A stretch of DNA of 64,000 bases, taken from positions 372,001 through 436,000 of the forward strand of contig NZ_CP145606.1 in the NCBI RefSeq assembly GCF_028776105.2, read 5' to 3'. Below, piece after piece: positions 49,401 through 58,729 of this stretch. Origin of the DNA: Neisseria leonii (lineage in GTDB: Bacteria; Pseudomonadota; Gammaproteobacteria; Burkholderiales; Neisseriaceae). The translations under genes and the position numbers were made by a program. The stretch's first letter is position 1; each line of letters opens with the position of its first letter. Below the pieces are notes generated by a model that saw only the letters and a list, made by a program, of their open reading frames with translations, searched no databases and had not been told where the DNA came from.

Positions 49401-50237
49401 TTATTTGCGGTTGCCGACATAGCGCGCGGTAATGTTGGCAGCCAGAACGGTCAGGGTAATCAGCAGGGCGGCGGCCCAGGCCAGCTTGTGCCAGTCGGCA
49501 TAAGGCGACATGGCAAACTGGTAGATGACGTTCGGCAGGTTGGCGATGGGCTGGTTCATATTAATGCTGAAAAACTGGTTGTTCAGTGCGGTAAACAGCA
49601 GCGGTGCGGTTTCGCCGGAGATGCGGGCAAAAGCCAGCAGAATGCCGGTCAGCACGCCGGCCTTGGCCGCGCGCAGTGTGACCATGCTGACCAGTTTCCA
49701 TTTCGGCGTACCCAGCGCATAAGCGGCTTCGCGCAGCGAGTTGGGAACCAGTTTGAGCATGTCTTCTGTTGTGCGCACCACTACCGGTACCACCAACAGG
49801 GACAGTGCCAGTGCACCGGCCCAACCGGAGAAGTGGCCTTGGCGCACGACGACCAGTTCGTAGATGAACAGACCGATGACGATGGAGGGGGCGGAAAGCA
49901 GAATATCGTTTATAAAACGGGTGGCGGCGGCCATTTTGCTGCGCTGGCCGAATTCGGCCAGGTAAATACCGCACAAAATGCCGATGGGGGTGCCGACCAG
50001 CAGGCCGAACAGTGTAATCAGCAGGCTGCCGAGAATGGCGTTGCGCAGACCGCCCTCCACGCCCGGCGGCGGGGTGTCGGCAGTAAAGAGGCCGAGACTC
50101 AGGCCGCTGAAACCGTGGCCGAACAGGGTAACGAAAATCCAGCCCAGCCAGAACAGGCCGAAAGCCATTGTCAGCCAAGCCATGGTCAGATTGAAGCGGT
50201 TGATGAACCGGCGGCGGGAATACAGGGAAGCGTTCAT
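49401..50237 (-). CDS. pstA: Phosphate ABC transporter permease PstA
   Basis: One of the two membrane channels of the phosphate importer. The 278-residue product shows six hydrophobic helices and the permease loop [11 protein letters not shown] near residue 190. The start is 19 bases after the pstC stop, with a DUS between the two genes. Confidence 0.96.
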   Translation of the reverse strand: MNASLYSRRRFINRFNLTMAWLTMAFGLFWLGWIFVTLFGHGFSGLSLGLFTADTPPPGVEGGLRNAILGSLLITLFGLLVGTPIGILCGIYLAEFGQRSKMAAATRFINDILLSAPSIVIGLFIYELVVVRQGHFSGWAGALALSLLVVPVVVRTTEDMLKLVPNSLREAAYALGTPKWKLVSMVTLRAAKAGVLTGILLAFARISGETAPLLFTALNNQFFSINMNQPIANLPNVIYQFAMSPYADWHKLAWAAALLITLTVLAANITARYVGNRK

Positions 50238-50256
50238 TTTCAGACGGCCTTTCGGT

Positions 50257-51213
50257 TTAGTGGCTGCGGCCTTCGTTGCGGCTCATGCGCAGCAGCATGA
50301 CTTTGGACAGGCAGAGTACGACAAAGGTAATGACAAACAGAATCAAACCCAGATAAAGCAGCGAGGAGAGGTGCATCGGATTGGCTGCTTCGGCAAATTC
50401 GTTGGCCAAAGCAGAGGTAATCGATACGCCCGAAGTATAGAGGCTGGCACTGATGTTGAAGGTGTTGCCGATGACGAATGTGACTGCCATGGTTTCGCCC
50501 AAGGCACGGCCCAGTCCGAGAATGATGCCGCCGACCACACCGGCTTTGGTGTAGGGCAGAACTACATGACGCATCACTTCCCACGTGGTGCTGCCCAAAC
50601 CGTAGGCCGATTCTTTGAGCATCGGCGGTGTGACTGCAAACACATCGCGCATCACGGAAGCGATATAGGGAATAATCATAATCGCCAGAATCAGCGCGGC
50701 GGCAAACAGGCCGATACCCATCGGCGCGCCCTGGAACAGTATGCCGACCAGCGGCAGCGGGCCGAGATATTTGATGAATAACGGCTGAATGTATTCAGAG
50801 AAAAACGGGGCAAAGACAAACAGCCCCCACATACCGTAAATAATCGAAGGAATGCCGGCCAGCAGTTCGATACAGATGCCCAGCGGGCGGCGCAGCACAA
50901 TCGGACACAATTCGGTCAGAAAAACCGCAATACCGAAACTGACCGGCACCGCGATCAGCAGAGCGATGGCCGAAGTGACCAGCGTGCCGTACACCGGTGC
51001 CAGTGCGCCGTAGCGCCCGGCCACCGTGTCCCATTCTGCCGAAGTGAAGAATCCGAAACCGAATTCGCGCATACTCGGCATCGCACCGACAATCAGTGAA
51101 ATCAGAATGCCCGCAAGGCTGGCCAGCACCAGAAAAGCGAAAGTGCGCGTGGTGCCGACAAATAAACCGTCCAGCAGACGCTGGCGTTTCAGTTGTCTGG
51201 AAAGCTCGGTCAT
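50257..51213 (-). CDS. pstC: Phosphate ABC transporter permease PstC
   Basis: Second channel subunit. ATG 51213 ([10 protein letters not shown]) gives 318 residues; longer open frame upstream runs through a terminator and is not used. Six helices and the permease loop [11 protein letters not shown] near residue 213 are visible. The periplasmic binding protein gene pstS, usually just upstream, is missing here, so it must be encoded elsewhere. No PHO box was recognised. Confidence 0.95.
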   Translation of the reverse strand: MTELSRQLKRQRLLDGLFVGTTRTFAFLVLASLAGILISLIVGAMPSMREFGFGFFTSAEWDTVAGRYGALAPVYGTLVTSAIALLIAVPVSFGIAVFLTELCPIVLRRPLGICIELLAGIPSIIYGMWGLFVFAPFFSEYIQPLFIKYLGPLPLVGILFQGAPMGIGLFAAALILAIMIIPYIASVMRDVFAVTPPMLKESAYGLGSTTWEVMRHVVLPYTKAGVVGGIILGLGRALGETMAVTFVIGNTFNISASLYTSGVSITSALANEFAEAANPMHLSSLLYLGLILFVITFVVLCLSKVMLLRMSRNEGRSH

Positions 51214-51301
51214 GATTGATGCCCATTTGTTAGGATTTGTGCGCGGAGTGTAACAAGCGATTGTTGCAGGAATATGACGTACGGCAGCACGGCGGACGGG
51301 C

Positions 51302-51328
51302 AAAAAAAAAGGTGCGCCGAAGCGCACC
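51302..51328 (-). terminator. UUCG-loop terminator of the aminotransferase gene
   Basis: On the minus strand GGTGCGC-TTCG-GCGCACC followed by nine T. It sits 17 bases after the aminotransferase stop codon and upstream of pstC. Confidence 0.9.
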
Positions 51329-51345
51329 GGAATCAGGGAGAGTAT

Positions 51346-52539
51346 TTATAGCACTCCGACAATGCTCTCACACAGATAGTCGATATTGTCGTCGGTGATA
51401 CCGGCCACATTGATACGGCCGGAACGGACGGCATAGACGGCAAATTCGTCTTTCAGACGATCCACCTGTTCGGGTGTGAGGCCGGAGAACGAGAACATAC
51501 CGTTTTGCCGGACAATAAAGTCGAAATCCTGTTTGGCACCTTTTTCTTTCAGCAGCGCGACAAATTTTTCGCGCATCTGTTTGATGCGGCCGCGCATTTC
51601 GTCCAGCTCGGCAATCCATTGCGCTTTCAGCTCCGCGTCTTTCAACACCAGTGCGACGGTTGAGCCGCCGTGTGAGGCAGGGTTGGAGTACAGCGTGCGG
51701 ATAATCGATTTGACTTGGCTGAAAGCGCGGCCGGCGGTTTCGGTATCGGCGGCCACCAGCGTAAACGCGCCCACGCGCTCGTTATAGAGGCCGAAGTTTT
51801 TGGAATACGAGCTGGCAACCAGCAATTCTCTGTTCTTTTCGGCAAACACGCGCAGCCCGTAGGCATCTTCTTCCAAGCCGTTGGCAAAGCCCTGATAGGC
51901 GAAGTCGAACAGCGGCAGCCAGCCTTTTTCGGCCGCCATATCGGCCAATTGCCGCCATTGTTCGGGCGTGGGATCGATGCCGGTGGGGTTGTGGCAGCAG
52001 CCGTGCAGCAGCACCACATCGCCCGCCCGGGCTTGGGACAAATCTTCGATCAGGCCGTTCCAGTCCAAGCCGTGGGTGGTTTTGTCGTAATAGCGGTAGT
52101 CGCGGACAGGGATGCCGACGGCTTGGAAAATGGCATTGTGGTTCGGCCAGGTCGGGGTGGAAATCCAGATATTTTGCGCACCGGTTTGACGTTTGATAAA
52201 TTCGGCCGCCACGCGCAGCGCGCCGGTGCCGCCCAAACTTTGTGCCGTTTTGGCGCGGTTGGAAGCGATGACTTCGCTGTTTTCGCCGAACAGCAGAATT
52301 TGGGTTTGTTCGTTGTAGTCGGCCACGCCGTCGATGGTCAGATAGTTTTTCGTGTTTTCACTGTCCAGCAGGCGTTTTTCGGCTTCTTTGACGGCTTTGA
52401 CAATCGGGGTCTGCCCTTGTGCGTCTTTATAGACACCGATGCCGAGATTGACTTTTTGCGCGCGCTGCTCGGCTTTGAAGGCTTCGCCCAAACCCAGAAT
52501 CGGGTCGGCCGGTGCGGCTTGGATATTGTCGAAGAACAT
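51346..52539 (-). CDS. aspC: Aspartate/aromatic aminotransferase
   Basis: Class I PLP aminotransferase, using aspartate, tyrosine or phenylalanine with 2-oxoglutarate. ATG 52539 ([14 protein letters not shown]) after AAAGG gives 397 residues, the family length; earlier in-frame codons extend into a non-coding region. The PLP lysine is in [12 protein letters not shown] near residue 246, and C-H-N-P-T-G near 190 is typical. AspC and TyrB cannot be told apart safely by eye. Confidence 0.92.
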   Translation of the reverse strand: MFFDNIQAAPADPILGLGEAFKAEQRAQKVNLGIGVYKDAQGQTPIVKAVKEAEKRLLDSENTKNYLTIDGVADYNEQTQILLFGENSEVIASNRAKTAQSLGGTGALRVAAEFIKRQTGAQNIWISTPTWPNHNAIFQAVGIPVRDYRYYDKTTHGLDWNGLIEDLSQARAGDVVLLHGCCHNPTGIDPTPEQWRQLADMAAEKGWLPLFDFAYQGFANGLEEDAYGLRVFAEKNRELLVASSYSKNFGLYNERVGAFTLVAADTETAGRAFSQVKSIIRTLYSNPASHGGSTVALVLKDAELKAQWIAELDEMRGRIKQMREKFVALLKEKGAKQDFDFIVRQNGMFSFSGLTPEQVDRLKDEFAVYAVRSGRINVAGITDDNIDYLCESIVGVL

Positions 52540-52720
52540 AAAAACGTGCCTTTCGGAAAGTGGGGTCGGAAAAGGAAACACCCGCCATCTTACGCTTTTT
52601 AACAGGGCTTGGAAACTATATTGTTCGCATTGGGCGAGGCGTGGTGCGGACGGACAGTACTGTTTTTTCGGAACGGCGGGTTTATAATCAGGCCGTCTGA
52701 AAACAGTTTTGGGAGAGAAG

Positions 52721-53404
52721 ATGAAACGGATCATCATGTGCGGGCTGATGCTGGCGGCACTGCCTGCGGCAGCCGAGGGGCTGAATTACAATGTGGTGTC
52801 GTTCAGCGAGAGTGCGACGGCACTGGTGGCCAACGACTTGATGGATGTACGCCTGACCGTGCGTGAAGAGGGTGGCGACCGGCAGGCGGTCAGCAATGCG
52901 GTAACGCGCAAGCTGAATATCCTGAATGCGCGTATCCGCGGACAGGAGGCAATGGAAAGCGAGCTGGTGCACCGCAGTGTTTCGCCGCGTTACGAAAAGG
53001 GTAAAGTGGCGGCTTGGCTCGATCAGGCAACTGTCCGTGTGCAGAGCCGGGATTTTCAGGCGCTGAACAAACTGATTGCGCAAAGCCAGCAGGAAGCAGT
53101 GTTGCAGGGCATGAATTTCCGTGTTTCTGCGCAAAAACGCAGTGAAACCGTGAACCGGCTGAGCCGTCAGGCTTTGGAAAATTTTCAGGCACGGGCGGAA
53201 GTCGTCAGCCGGACTTTGGGCTTTTCGGGGTATAAAATTGTGAACCTGAATCTGGACAGCAGTTTTAACAGCTACAGCGGGGGTATGCGGGCGGCGAAGA
53301 TGGCACCGGTCGCCATGGCGCTGTCGGATGCGCCGGAAATGGTTACCGATAATCCGGGCAGCGAAGAGATAACGCAGACGGTCAGCGGTTCGATTCAGAT
53401 GTAG
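52721..53404 (+). CDS. Periplasmic SIMPL-domain (DUF541) protein
   Basis: A 227-residue secreted protein: signal peptide [18 protein letters not shown], then a SIMPL domain whose first strand is [20 protein letters not shown] precedes the ATG. Relatives such as E. coli YggE protect against oxidative stress by an unknown mechanism. Ends in its own DUS terminator. Confidence 0.87.
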   Translation: MKRIIMCGLMLAALPAAAEGLNYNVVSFSESATALVANDLMDVRLTVREEGGDRQAVSNAVTRKLNILNARIRGQEAMESELVHRSVSPRYEKGKVAAWLDQATVRVQSRDFQALNKLIAQSQQEAVLQGMNFRVSAQKRSETVNRLSRQALENFQARAEVVSRTLGFSGYKIVNLNLDSSFNSYSGGMRAAKMAPVAMALSDAPEMVTDNPGSEEITQTVSGSIQM

Positions 53405-53430
53405 CGGTTTTTCGGCCGTCATACGGTAAA

Positions 53431-53475
53431 AGGCCGTCTGAAAACCGTTTTTCGGGGTTTCAGACGGCCTTTTTG
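53431..53475. terminator. DUS-paired terminator after the SIMPL-domain gene
   Basis: AG-DUS at 53431 pairs with the inverted copy ending at 53470, followed by five T. Confidence 0.88.
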
Positions 53476-53515
53476 CGGCAGCGGTGTTTTTATGGTGTGG
53501 AAGTGGGGGGCAGAA

Positions 53516-53872
53516 ATGAATCGGGCGGCACGTGTTTTCCGCAGACTCGGGTGCTGCGGCATATGGTGTCTGCTGCCGTTGTTGGCAGCCTGCCAAAACC
53601 TGCCCGGGCAGCGGCCGGTGAACGCCGTGCAGAAGGTGCACGGCGTATGTCCGGATAAGCAGAATCTGATGGTATTTTTTGAGCCGTCGGCTGCCGAAGC
53701 GGTGGTGTCGTTTGCGCGGCGGCGCGGCGACAAACTGCTTTACAGATACCGCAATTTGAACGGAGTAGCTGTTCATGCCGCCGACGGTCAGGTACGGGCG
53801 GTGACGGCATACGGGCAGCTGGCGGGCGTACTGGCCGTTTTGCCGGACGGGTGCGCCTATCCTGCACACTGA
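53516..53872 (+). CDS. Small predicted lipoprotein
   Basis: A 118-residue protein whose hydrophobic start ends in the lipobox L-L-A-A-C (W-C-L-L-P-L-L-A-A-C-Q-N). I prefer ATG 53516 because a GGGGGG stretch precedes it; ATG 53492 is possible. The mature part (V-N-A-V-Q-K-V-H-G-V-C-P-D...) contains two further cysteines (C-P-D and G-C-A-Y-P) that could form a disulphide. Family not recognised. Convergent with ilvA. Confidence 0.68.
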   Translation: MNRAARVFRRLGCCGIWCLLPLLAACQNLPGQRPVNAVQKVHGVCPDKQNLMVFFEPSAAEAVVSFARRRGDKLLYRYRNLNGVAVHAADGQVRAVTAYGQLAGVLAVLPDGCAYPAH

Positions 53873-53920
53873 GTGCGGCCGGGCGGCTGCCTGTGCGTAT
53901 ACCAAGCCGCCTGCCCGTTT

Positions 53921-55471
53921 TCAGACGGCCTTTGCTTCATCATCGGGACGGCCGAGAAACAGGCGGTAGGCGGTGTTGTCGGTTTCGTCCTGATAGGTGT
54001 AGCCCAAATTGTCGAGGAAGGCGGCGAAGGCGGCATCATCGGCAGGCGGGACGTCGATGGCTACCAGCACGCGGCCGTAGTCGGCACCGTGGTTGCGGTA
54101 GTGGAAAAGTGTGATGTTCCAACTGCTCTGCATATGGTTGAGGAACGCCGCCAATGCGCCGGGCCGTTCGGGGAATTCAAAACTGATGACACGCTCGTCG
54201 GCGATTTTGTGCGTCCGCCCGCCCACCATATAGCGGATATGGATTTTCGACATTTCGTCGTGGGTCAGGTCGGTATTGGGCAGGCCGGCGGCACTGAGTT
54301 CTTCGCTGATTTTGGCTAAGTCTTTGGCACCGGCCGCCTGAATGCCGACAAAAATATGCGCGGTTTGATCATCGCCGTAGCGGTAGTTGAATTCGGTGAT
54401 GTTGCGGTTGCCCAGTACATTGATAAATTTGAGAAAGCTGCCCGGTGCTTCGGGAATGGAAACGGCAAAAATCCCCTCGTTGCCCTCGCTTAGCTCGCTG
54501 CGCTCGGAAACGTGGCGCAGACGGTGGAAATTCATGTTCGCACCACTGTTGACGGCAATCAGGGTCTGGTTTTCGCAACCCGATTGGGCGATATAGGCTT
54601 TCAGGCCGGCCAGCGCGAGCGCGCCGGAAGGTTCGGTGATGCTGCGGGTGTCGTCGAAAATGTCTTTCAGCGCGCTGCATACGGCATCGGTGTCCACCAG
54701 AATAATATCGTCGAGCAGGTCGCGGCACAGGGCGTAGGTTTCTTCGCCCACCAGTTTCACGGCGGTGCCGTCGGCAAACAGGCCGACATCTTTCAATTCC
54801 ACCCGTTTTCCGGCATCAATCGACTGCTTCATGGCGCAGGCATCGTCGGTTTCCACGCCGATAACCTTGATTTCGGGGCGGACGTGTTTGATAAATGCTG
54901 CTACGCCTGCCGCCAGTCCGCCGCCGCCGATGGGAACGAAAACCGCATCAATCGGCTTGGGATGCTGGCGGATAATTTCCATGCCGATGGTGCCCTGTCC
55001 GGCAATCACTTCGGGGTCGTCAAAAGGCGGAATGTAGCTCAAACCGCTTTCGGCAACCAGTTTGACGGCATGGTTGTAGGCATCGGTGTAGGAAGTGCCG
55101 GCCAGCACGACGCGGCCGCCGCGCGCACGTACCGCATCGACTTTAATCTGCGGCGTGGTCTCCGGCATCACAATTGTAGCGGTGCAGCCGAGCTTTTGTG
55201 CTGAAAGCGCTACGCCCTGCGCATGGTTGCCCGCGCTGGCGGTAATCACGCCGCGCGCCAGCTCTTCCGGTGAAAGTGAAGCCATTTTATTGTAGGCACC
55301 GCGGATTTTGAACGAAAATACCGGCTGCAAATCCTCGCGTTTGAGCAAAATCCGGTTTTTCAGACGGCCTGACAGACTGCGCGCTGCTTCCAGCGGGGTT
55401 TCGACGGCCACATCGTAAACGGACGATGTGAGGACTTTGGTCAGATAATGGCGGTGGGGTAGGGCGCTCAT
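53921..55471 (-). CDS. ilvA: Biosynthetic threonine ammonia-lyase
   Basis: First step of isoleucine synthesis, threonine to 2-oxobutanoate. ATG 55471 (M-S-A-L-P-H-R-H-Y-L) gives 516 residues. The PLP domain has S-F-K-I-R-G-A-Y-N-K near residue 52 and S-A-G-N-H-A-Q-G near 80. Two C-terminal ACT-like regulatory domains (about 330-500) show the isoleucine-inhibited biosynthetic form. A DUS is translated inside as L-S-G-R-L-K, and another provides the end (A-K-A-V-stop). Confidence 0.96.
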   Translation of the reverse strand: MSALPHRHYLTKVLTSSVYDVAVETPLEAARSLSGRLKNRILLKREDLQPVFSFKIRGAYNKMASLSPEELARGVITASAGNHAQGVALSAQKLGCTATIVMPETTPQIKVDAVRARGGRVVLAGTSYTDAYNHAVKLVAESGLSYIPPFDDPEVIAGQGTIGMEIIRQHPKPIDAVFVPIGGGGLAAGVAAFIKHVRPEIKVIGVETDDACAMKQSIDAGKRVELKDVGLFADGTAVKLVGEETYALCRDLLDDIILVDTDAVCSALKDIFDDTRSITEPSGALALAGLKAYIAQSGCENQTLIAVNSGANMNFHRLRHVSERSELSEGNEGIFAVSIPEAPGSFLKFINVLGNRNITEFNYRYGDDQTAHIFVGIQAAGAKDLAKISEELSAAGLPNTDLTHDEMSKIHIRYMVGGRTHKIADERVISFEFPERPGALAAFLNHMQSSWNITLFHYRNHGADYGRVLVAIDVPPADDAAFAAFLDNLGYTYQDETDNTAYRLFLGRPDDEAKAV

Positions 55472-55544
55472 GGTTGGATTGCGTAAAATTCGTTCGGAAA
55501 AATGTAAAACCATACCGACGACAGACGGCGAAAGCAAGAAAAAT

Positions 55545-55573
55545 TTAGCAAGCCTCAGCCTTGTGCGTATAAT
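55545..55573 (+). promoter_or_regulatory. Possible promoter upstream of the carboxypeptidase gene
   Basis: TTAGCA (55545-55550) and TATAAT (55568-55573), 17 bases apart. A DUS pair (about 55601-55640) lies between this promoter and the ATG at 55726 and would fold in the leader; a second promoter after it is not ruled out. Confidence 0.55.
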
Positions 55574-55725
55574 ACCGCCCGTTTGCGGATTGTGCGGCAG
55601 GCCGTCTGAAAAAGCGGATAATCGGTGTTTCAGACGGCCTGCCTGTGATTCTGCCCCGGCTTTTTCCGACAACCGATACTGTGGCGCACGATAATGGTGC
55701 GGCGCGTTTTTTGCGGTAATCCTCT

Positions 55726-56937
55726 ATGATGAAAAAAACTGTCTGCGCAGCGGTATTGGCCGCCGCGCTACTGACCCAATACGCTCCGGCTGCCGGTAAT
55801 GCAGCCGCTTCCCAACCGCAAACCGCCGCCGCAGCCGAACCGGCCGCCGCTCCGGTACTGCCCCAACCGCCCCAGGTTGCCGCTGCGGCTTATCTGGTGC
55901 AGGATTTGCAAAGCGGCCGGATTCTGGCCGGCAAGGATTTGGATACCCAAATCGAACCGGCCTCGCTGACCAAGTTGATGACGGCCTATCTGACGTTCAA
56001 AGCACTGGAAGAAGGGGTGCTCAAACCCGATCAGGAACTGTTGGCTTCGCAGGCGGCATGGCGTGCAGAAGGCTCGCGCATGTTTGTCAATCTGGGCAAG
56101 CCCGTGAGCGTGAGCGACCTGCTCAAAGGGCTGATTGTGCAGTCGGGCAACGATGCGGCGATTATTCTGGCCGAAGCCTTGGGCGGTACGGAAGCCGGTT
56201 TTGCCGACAAAATGAACGTGCAGGCACAGCAGCTGGGCATGAAAAACACCCGCTTTATCAATGCCACCGGCCTGCCGGGCGAAGGGCATCTGACAACGGT
56301 GCGCGATTTGGCCCTGCTCTCGGCGGCGATTATCCGCGACTATCCGCAGTATTATCCGATTTACTCGATGAAATCGTTTAAATACAACAATATCGATCAG
56401 CCCAACCGCAATCTGCTGCTGTACCGCGACCCGAGCGTGGACGGCCTGAAAACCGGCCATACCGCCAGCGCGGGCTATAATCTGATTGCATCCAGCAACC
56501 GCAACGGCCGCCGCGTGTTGAGTGTGGTGGTCGGAACCGACAGCCCCGAAGCGCGGGCGGCCGAAAGCAGCAAACTGCTCAACTGGGCATTGCAGTCGTT
56601 CGATACGCTGAAAGCTTATCAGGCCGGCCAGACGGTTTCGCAGGTCAAACTTTATAAGGGTGCTGCCAATACAGTAGCTGTGGGTTTTTTGGACGATGCC
56701 TATCTCACGTTTTCCCGGGGCAGCAGCAAAGACATCCGGCCGGTACTGGAAACCGTACAGCCCGTTCTGGCGCCGGTCAGCAAAGGTCAGGTGCTGGGCA
56801 AGCTGAAAATCATGAGCGGCGGCCAAGAGATTGAGTCGCGCGATGTGGTGGCGTTGAACGACGTCGGCGAAGCGGGCTGGTTCGGCCGCGTGTACGACAG
56901 CATTGTGTTGTGGTTCAAACAAATGTTTGCCGATTGA
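55726..56937 (+). CDS. D-alanyl-D-alanine carboxypeptidase (PBP5/6 family)
   Basis: Trims the terminal D-Ala from peptidoglycan stem peptides. The 403-residue protein has a signal peptide (to about residue 24) and an alanine/proline-rich linker. The penicillin-binding motifs are S-L-T-K at 80-83, S-G-N at 140-142 and K-T-G-H-T near 245. A C-terminal PBP5 beta domain ends in a short amphipathic helix (V-Y-D-S-I-V-L-W-F-K-Q-M-F) that attaches it to the membrane. DacA and DacC are not distinguishable here. Confidence 0.95.
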   Translation: MMKKTVCAAVLAAALLTQYAPAAGNAAASQPQTAAAAEPAAAPVLPQPPQVAAAAYLVQDLQSGRILAGKDLDTQIEPASLTKLMTAYLTFKALEEGVLKPDQELLASQAAWRAEGSRMFVNLGKPVSVSDLLKGLIVQSGNDAAIILAEALGGTEAGFADKMNVQAQQLGMKNTRFINATGLPGEGHLTTVRDLALLSAAIIRDYPQYYPIYSMKSFKYNNIDQPNRNLLLYRDPSVDGLKTGHTASAGYNLIASSNRNGRRVLSVVVGTDSPEARAAESSKLLNWALQSFDTLKAYQAGQTVSQVKLYKGAANTVAVGFLDDAYLTFSRGSSKDIRPVLETVQPVLAPVSKGQVLGKLKIMSGGQEIESRDVVALNDVGEAGWFGRVYDSIVLWFKQMFAD

Positions 56938-57046
56938 AATAAAGGCCGTCTGAAAACGGGCGTAAGGGAAGCTGCTGTCGGGTAAAGACTCCTCAGGCGG
57001 CTGCATGACGGTAGGTCGGCGCAGATTTTCGGGAACGGGAGGCACG

Positions 57047-57334
57047 GTGTCGAAAGCGGTTTTGGGGTTGATTTTTCTGCCGGCGGGCATTGTCAGTATG
57101 TGCCTGGCTGCGGTGTGGCAGATGTATGTCGTGCTGACGGAAAGCTATCCGCTTAACCGTTTTCAGGGGCGGCGGTTGGCAGGTGTGGCGGCGGCCATGT
57201 TTTTCAGCTTTTCGCTGGCGGTGTACATTTTCTGTCCGAATGCGCGCAGAAAAGGTGTGTTTTTTGCCGTATTAGCCGGCGGCGGGGCATTGATGTATCT
57301 GTTGGCAAAATGGTGGCTGCCGTGGCAAGCGTAA
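57047..57334 (+). CDS. Small membrane protein of unknown function
   Basis: About 95 residues with three hydrophobic segments (A-V-L-G-L-I-F-L-P-A-G-I-V, A-A-A-M-F-F-S-F-S-L-A-V-Y-I-F and F-F-A-V-L-A-G-G-G-A-L-M-Y-L-L). I chose GTG 57047, which follows a strong GGGAGG; an ATG at 57005 would add 14 residues. Family not recognised. It lies between the carboxypeptidase and the ElaB-like gene. Confidence 0.65.
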   Translation: MSKAVLGLIFLPAGIVSMCLAAVWQMYVVLTESYPLNRFQGRRLAGVAAAMFFSFSLAVYIFCPNARRKGVFFAVLAGGGALMYLLAKWWLPWQA

Positions 57335-57471
57335 AGGCAGTTTGTTGTATCTTTACATAAAACGCGGTTGTGATCGGCAGTTTGCGCCCTTATAGTAAAA
57401 AGCAAGCAGCGGCCATGCCGCGCTGCGATCCAAGACGAAAAACATCATTCAAATTAATCGGGAGTTGCAGT

Positions 57472-57783
57472 ATGAAAAAAGATTTTGACAACCAAAAAGA
57501 AGCATTGTTGAAAGAAGTCCGTTCCGTATTGGACGAAGTGGAAGGCCTGTATGAAGCAGGTGTGGATCGCGGTTCCGAAGAGGCCAAAGCCCTGTCTGAA
57601 AAGCTGAAAGACAAACTGGCTGCCGCCCAGGACAAATTGCAGGACTTTGAAAGCGAAGCAACCCGCCGCGTGAAAAAACACGCCGCACAGGCCGATGCTT
57701 ATGTACAGGACAAACCTTACTACGCAATGGGCTTTGCCGCACTGGCAGGTCTGGTGGTCGGCGTTCTGTTGAACCGCCGCTGA
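57472..57783 (+). CDS. ElaB/YqjD-like (DUF883) membrane-anchored protein
   Basis: A 103-residue tail-anchored protein: a long charged helix (residues 1-75) rich in K-E-A-L-L-K-E-V and E-E-A-K-A-L-S-E-K-L-K, then a C-terminal membrane helix A-M-G-F-A-A-L-A-G-L-V-V-G-V-L-L ending N-R-R. GGGAG precedes ATG 57472. In E. coli such proteins bind stationary-phase ribosomes at the membrane. It starts a three-gene set like elaB/yqjE/yqjK. Confidence 0.9.
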   Translation: MKKDFDNQKEALLKEVRSVLDEVEGLYEAGVDRGSEEAKALSEKLKDKLAAAQDKLQDFESEATRRVKKHAAQADAYVQDKPYYAMGFAALAGLVVGVLLNRR

Positions 57784-57887
57784 TAACCGGCCCGTCTATC
57801 AGGCCCCGAAAACCGCTAGGGCTGTACCGCCTAGCGGTTTTCTTATCGCAACGGGTTTTACCATCTCATTGTGTGGAGGGAGCAAAC

Positions 57888-58316
57888 ATGAGTTTGAGCC
57901 GCAGCATCAGCCGCTATAAAACGCTGCTGAACAAGGGAACCGATCTGCTGTTGCTGCGTTTGCAGATTTTGCAGATGGACGTATCGCAGCAGCTGGGAAC
58001 ACTGGTACGGCTGCTGGCCGTGGTCGCGGTGGCGGCTGTTTTGGCACTGGTGGCCTTGATCAGTCTGCTGTTCGGCCTGAATGCCGTTTTGCCTCGGGAG
58101 ACGGCTGTGTGGACATTTTTCGGTATCGGCGGGGGACTGCTGCTGCTGATTGCCGTGCTGTTTGCATGGGCATTGTCGGGCTGGCGGCACCAATGCTCGG
58201 AAGTAAACCGTGTTTTGGGCGATATCCGCCGTGATCTGGCCTATTTGCGCGGTGACGTGACGGCCGATACGTTGAACCAAACGGAGTTGGAGAAGCATGA
58301 GCAGATTAAACCGTAA
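57888..58316 (+). CDS. YqjE-like phage-holin-family membrane protein
   Basis: A 142-residue protein with two central helices (about residues 42-66 and 76-100) in the PF07332/YqjE pattern. An amphipathic start (S-R-Y-K-T-L-L-N-K-G-T-D-L-L-L-L-R-L-Q-I) and a charged tail flank them. GGAGGGAG precedes ATG 57888. It overlaps the next gene by 20 bases. The holin label is a family name; no phage genes are near. Confidence 0.85.
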   Translation: MSLSRSISRYKTLLNKGTDLLLLRLQILQMDVSQQLGTLVRLLAVVAVAAVLALVALISLLFGLNAVLPRETAVWTFFGIGGGLLLLIAVLFAWALSGWRHQCSEVNRVLGDIRRDLAYLRGDVTADTLNQTELEKHEQIKP

Positions 58317-58593
58317 AGAGCAGCGGGAGCTGTTGGAGTTGGAAGTGATGCGCAACCGCCTGCAATTGGCGTTGGACAAGGTCAAACAGGACGAGCTTCG
58401 CCGTGATCATGCCGATAATCTGGCAGTGGCGCGCATGAGCGGGCTGATCGGCAGCGGCATCAAGGGCAATTTGCTGTGGCGGCTGATTATGCTGCCTTCG
58501 GCATGGCGGCACCGTATTGTGCTGGGTGCGCTGGTGTTGCTGTGGCAGATGTGGCGCAAGCAGACACCGCGCCGCAGCCGTTTCCGCCGTTAA
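58297..58593 (+). CDS. YqjK-like small protein
   Basis: A 98-residue basic protein: a helical, charged first half (R-K-E-Q-R-E-L-L-E-L-E-V-M-R-N-R-L-Q-L-A) and one hydrophobic segment near residue 75 (I-V-L-G-A-L-V-L-L-W-Q-M-W), ending in arginine repeats. By position and form it matches YqjK, third gene of the elaB/yqjE/yqjK set. It overlaps the YqjE-like gene, so it is translationally coupled. Confidence 0.78.
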   Translation: MSRLNRKEQRELLELEVMRNRLQLALDKVKQDELRRDHADNLAVARMSGLIGSGIKGNLLWRLIMLPSAWRHRIVLGALVLLWQMWRKQTPRRSRFRR

Positions 58594-58729
58594 GGGCGGC
58601 AGGCGGCCGTACGGCAAAGGGGCGGAAAGCCGCTCCTTTTGCCGTTTTGTGTTTTCAGACGGCCCGGTACGGGCGGTTTGGCCGTCTGAAAACGGATGAT
58701 TTTGAATAAATAGAAAACAGGAATGTGAA

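Noticed and set aside
57888..58316. Prophage remnant suggested by the phage-holin family name
   Set aside because: The neighbouring ElaB- and YqjK-like genes show this is the chromosomal yqjD/E/K-type set; no other phage genes are present.
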